Shown in pieces: positions 16,083 through 18,393 of a DNA stretch of 18,393 nt (the first letter of the stretch is position 1; each line of letters opens with the position of its first letter). Both the position numbers and the translations under genes were made by a program. The notes below the pieces were generated by a model, which was not told where the DNA came from, did no database searches, and saw nothing but the letters and a program-made list of their open reading frames with translations. Origin of the DNA: Prevotellaceae bacterium UBA1716 (GTDB taxonomy: Bacteria > Bacteroidota > Bacteroidia > Bacteroidales > Bacteroidaceae); assembly GCA_002317225.1 (NCBI GenBank), contig DCIW01000219.1, positions 1 to 18,393 of the forward strand, written 5' to 3'.

Positions 16083-18173
16083 ATGAAATTTAAATCAATC
16101 ATAACATGTGGCTTGCTCCTGCTTGGAGTGGGAGCAGCCACTACATCTTGTGAGGACATGTTCACTGCAGAGAACAATCTCGTAACAACAGACCTCACGC
16201 CAAAAGATACTCTTTATCAGGTTATGGGTATTGTTCAGCGTATGCAAAAGCTTGCTGACAGAACTGTATTACTTGGTGAAGTTCGCGCAGATTTATTAGA
16301 GGTTGATCCTGTTCACGCTTCTGCTGACGTTCAAGAATTAGGAGCGAATAACATCTCTACTTCTAATGTTTACAATCAGCCTGTAGATTATTATGCAGTA
16401 ATTAATAACTGTAATATCTATCTTGCTGGTGTAGACTCTACACGACAGGGACAAGGAACTCGTAAGTACTTCCAGAAGGAAATCTGTGCTGTTAAGTGTT
16501 TCCGTGCTTGGTGCTATCTTGAACTTGCAAAGGTTTATGGTAAGGTTCCTTTCATTACAGAACCTGTTCTTGAATCTGACGTGGCTGAAGATATTGTTGC
16601 TTCAAGCAGTAAGGCCGATATGGAATATATACTTGACTTCTGTATTGATGACCTCAAGGATTATGCTAACTTGAACGAAAATCAGATCCTTCGTCAGGAT
16701 TATGGTAATCAGACCTATGCAAGCATTAAGTATTCTGACATGTTCTTGCCTGTTCGCGCACTTCTTGGTGAACTTTATTTGTGGCGTGGTTCTTTCAAAC
16801 AGCGTCAGGAAGATTATATTAATGCAATTCGCATGTACCATGACTACTTCACCTTCCCTAATGAAGAAATAGGTGTTTCTACCCAAAGAAGTGAATGGAC
16901 TGACCGCGAATTCCAACGTAAAGACATAAAGAAAGGCTATGCTTCAAAGGATGTTGCTGCTGTTCTTCCGCTTGATACTACTTCATACTTTGGCAATGTG
17001 ACAGACCTTAGAGCTGTTTTCAATTCTCAATATTCTAACAGCTATTACCCTTCTGTAGTTCCATCTGAGCGTCTTAAGCAGTATACAAAAACTCAAGATT
17101 ATTGTAAGTATTATTGGGATGCTATAGCTCCACCTGAAGTTTCTTATGGCCCACATGACCCTAACTTCTATACAGAAAAGATGGAAGAAGGTGACCTTCG
17201 TCTTGTAGGGAATTATAATATTGAAAGTAACTTTGCTCAAAGTCAGTACAACAGTAACTTTAGTTCTTTGAAATACTCTATTCAGAAGTATGATGGAGCG
17301 GGTAACAATGATAAGCGTATGTCATCAATACCTTTATTCCGAAATACAATTCTTTATCTCCATTTGGCAGAGGCACTCAATCGTGCTGGTTTCCCAGAAA
17401 CTGCTTATGCAATTCTTGCGTATGGTTTGTCATACCACACTCTTAATACTCGTGATATGATTTCGCAAGATGAGTTTGGCCGTCTTTGTGCAATTAAATC
17501 TCTTGGATTCTCTGTTAAAGAACCAAGATATTCAGGTACAGAGCTTGCAGATACTACAAACAATTCTTTTGTTATTTGGAAATCCGATGTTTTTGGATAT
17601 GTGGACAAGCATACTCTTGTGTCCTATAATGATGGTAGGAAAGAGTTCATGAAAGTAGATGGAAATCTTATTCAAATTGGTATCCATTCACTCGGTTGTG
17701 GTGATACGGAATTTAATGAGAAATACTATCTCGATGATTCGTTGACTTTATCTGAACTTTTGCCATACATTAATCCAATCGAACCAACAGTTCCAAAATG
17801 GGGTGGTAAGAAAGCAGATCCAGACTCATTGCAGTATAAGGCGGATCTTGAGCAATATTATCTTGACTCTTTGAAATATGTTGCAGATCTAAATACCGAC
17901 TCACTTACTCAGGTGAAGAACATTGAATATCTTGCTTCCGATAAAGTCCGTGCTAAGCGTCAGGCTCATGTTAAGGAACTTATTCTTGATGAAGAAGCAA
18001 TCGAAGGTATGTTTGAGGGATATCGTTTCTTCGACCTCCTTCGCTACCAGATGCAGGAAGGAAAAGCTGGCGAAACTATAACTCTCCCAGAATACCTCAC
18101 AAATAAATATGGTGTATTTGAAAATGATAACATGACTGGCAAGCCATGGTACCTGAAGTTGCCGCCAAGGTAA
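16083..18173 (+). CDS. SusD/RagB-family substrate-binding lipoprotein 2 (enlarged)
   Basis: 696 aa from ATG 16083. An earlier in-frame ATG at 16035 adds 16 residues without signal character, while 16083 gives MKFKSIITCGLLLLGVG and lipobox TTSC (Cys23) followed by EDM. Family motifs are CFRAWCYLELAKVYGKVPF (139-157), LHLAEALNRAGFPETAYAIL, IGIHSLGCGDTEFN and FEGYRFFDLLRYQ (644-656). It is longer than most SusD proteins (usually about 500-600 aa). Much of the excess lies before the C-terminal signature: a Pro/Lys-rich stretch (YINPIEPTVPKWGGKK) then a helix-like segment in which DSLQYKADL (581-589) recurs 14 residues later as DSLKYVADL (595-603). It is the last gene of the unit, 50 bp after transporter 2, and is that transporter's presumed lid. 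Its third-codon positions are more A/T-rich than those of transporter 1. Confidence 0.95.
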   Translation: MKFKSIITCGLLLLGVGAATTSCEDMFTAENNLVTTDLTPKDTLYQVMGIVQRMQKLADRTVLLGEVRADLLEVDPVHASADVQELGANNISTSNVYNQPVDYYAVINNCNIYLAGVDSTRQGQGTRKYFQKEICAVKCFRAWCYLELAKVYGKVPFITEPVLESDVAEDIVASSSKADMEYILDFCIDDLKDYANLNENQILRQDYGNQTYASIKYSDMFLPVRALLGELYLWRGSFKQRQEDYINAIRMYHDYFTFPNEEIGVSTQRSEWTDREFQRKDIKKGYASKDVAAVLPLDTTSYFGNVTDLRAVFNSQYSNSYYPSVVPSERLKQYTKTQDYCKYYWDAIAPPEVSYGPHDPNFYTEKMEEGDLRLVGNYNIESNFAQSQYNSNFSSLKYSIQKYDGAGNNDKRMSSIPLFRNTILYLHLAEALNRAGFPETAYAILAYGLSYHTLNTRDMISQDEFGRLCAIKSLGFSVKEPRYSGTELADTTNNSFVIWKSDVFGYVDKHTLVSYNDGRKEFMKVDGNLIQIGIHSLGCGDTEFNEKYYLDDSLTLSELLPYINPIEPTVPKWGGKKADPDSLQYKADLEQYYLDSLKYVADLNTDSLTQVKNIEYLASDKVRAKRQAHVKELILDEEAIEGMFEGYRFFDLLRYQMQEGKAGETITLPEYLTNKYGVFENDNMTGKPWYLKLPPR

Positions 18174-18193
18174 GTCTACACCTTTTAATATAT

Positions 18194-18232
18194 ATAAAGC
18201 TGGTTTCTTTTAGGAGCCAGCTTTATTGTTTT
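18194..18232 (+). terminator. Rho-independent terminator of the operon
   Basis: A 14-bp stem, ATAAAGCTGGTTTC (18194-18207) with GGAGCCAGCTTTAT (18213-18226), has two G-T wobbles in the upper part and a TTTTA loop. T-rich sequence follows (TTTATTGTTTT, 18222-18232). It lies 20 bp past the last stop codon. No comparable structure is seen between the seven genes. Confidence 0.9.
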
Positions 18233-18292
18233 CGTATGTTTTTGTTTATGTCAATAATTATCGCATGTTTTTGCCTGTATGAGTATAATACG

Positions 18293-18327
18293 TTGTAATA
18301 ATGCGTTAATTATTTGTAATAATGTGT
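18293..18327. repeat. Direct repeat TTGTAATAATGYGT, 21-bp spacing
   Basis: TTGTAATAATGCGT (18293-18306) and TTGTAATAATGTGT (18314-18327) match at 13 of 14 positions, with starts 21 bp apart, about two helical turns, which would place both copies on the same face of the DNA. This spacing is typical of paired regulator sites, but in A/T-rich DNA it could arise by chance. Confidence 0.5.
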
Positions 18328-18346
18328 CAAATAGGTGCCTGTTTGA

Positions 18347-18378
18347 TTTTTTTTCAAAAAAAACTCCCAAAACATTTG
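18347..18378 (+). promoter_or_regulatory. A/T tract and possible -33 element of a following promoter
   Basis: Eight Ts, a C and eight As (18347-18363) form an A-tract-like segment, followed by CATTTGG (TTTG at 18375-18378). A TTTG here could be the -33 element of a + strand Bacteroidota promoter whose -7 part would fall at or beyond the window end. The second element cannot be seen, so this is tentative. Confidence 0.25.
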
Positions 18379-18393
18379 GTCAGTTCGCAAAAT

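Larger units (their letters stand above)
18233..18393. other. A/T-rich intergenic region at the right edge
   Basis: No open frame of note is visible. The stretch holds a 14-bp direct repeat and an A/T tract with a TTTGG, described separately. It probably contains the start of the control region of a gene beyond the window. Confidence 0.5.

Overview
The window reads as part of a Bacteroidota chromosome, most likely Prevotella or a close relative. The evidence is two SusC/SusD-type outer-membrane uptake pairs, lipoproteins with Bacteroidota-type lipoboxes, A/T-rich translation starts without Shine-Dalgarno sequences, and a promoter candidate of the TTTG / TAnnTTTG type. The genus is an inference from overall look and codon use. 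I saw no tRNA, rRNA, CRISPR array, transposase or phage gene.

Layout. Bases 1-535 are non-coding: a long near-perfect hairpin (2-67), a second small hairpin (93-114), A/T-rich spacer, a promoter candidate (376-407) and a leader of about 120 nt holding a 14-bp palindrome (433-446). Seven genes on the + strand then follow from 536 to 18173, separated by only 9, 13, 6, 38, 2 and 50 bp. A strong intrinsic terminator lies at 18194-18232. This looks like one transcription unit. The last 160 bp are A/T-rich spacer with a direct repeat and possibly the start of the next promoter.

Gene order: FAS1 lipoprotein A (four FAS1-like modules); SusC-like TonB-dependent transporter 1; SusD-like lipoprotein 1; FAS1 lipoprotein B (two FAS1 modules plus a C-terminal beta-sandwich-like region); FAS1 lipoprotein C (same architecture as B); SusC-like transporter 2; SusD-like lipoprotein 2. 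The SusC proteins should be outer-membrane barrels powered by TonB. The SusD lipoproteins should sit on them as substrate-binding lids. The three FAS1 lipoproteins occupy the position that SusE/SusF-type surface binding proteins hold in glycan-uptake loci.

What stands out is the absence of any glycoside hydrolase, polysaccharide lyase, sulfatase, peptidase, sigma/anti-sigma pair or hybrid sensor in the window. The locus therefore looks like a dedicated binding, adhesion and uptake apparatus with doubled SusCD and tripled FAS1 parts, and its substrate cannot be told from the sequence. The shared FAS1-FAS1-beta-sandwich architecture of B and C is the best lead on ligand binding. Codon use looks adapted to high expression, most strongly in transporter 1 and less so towards the 3' end.
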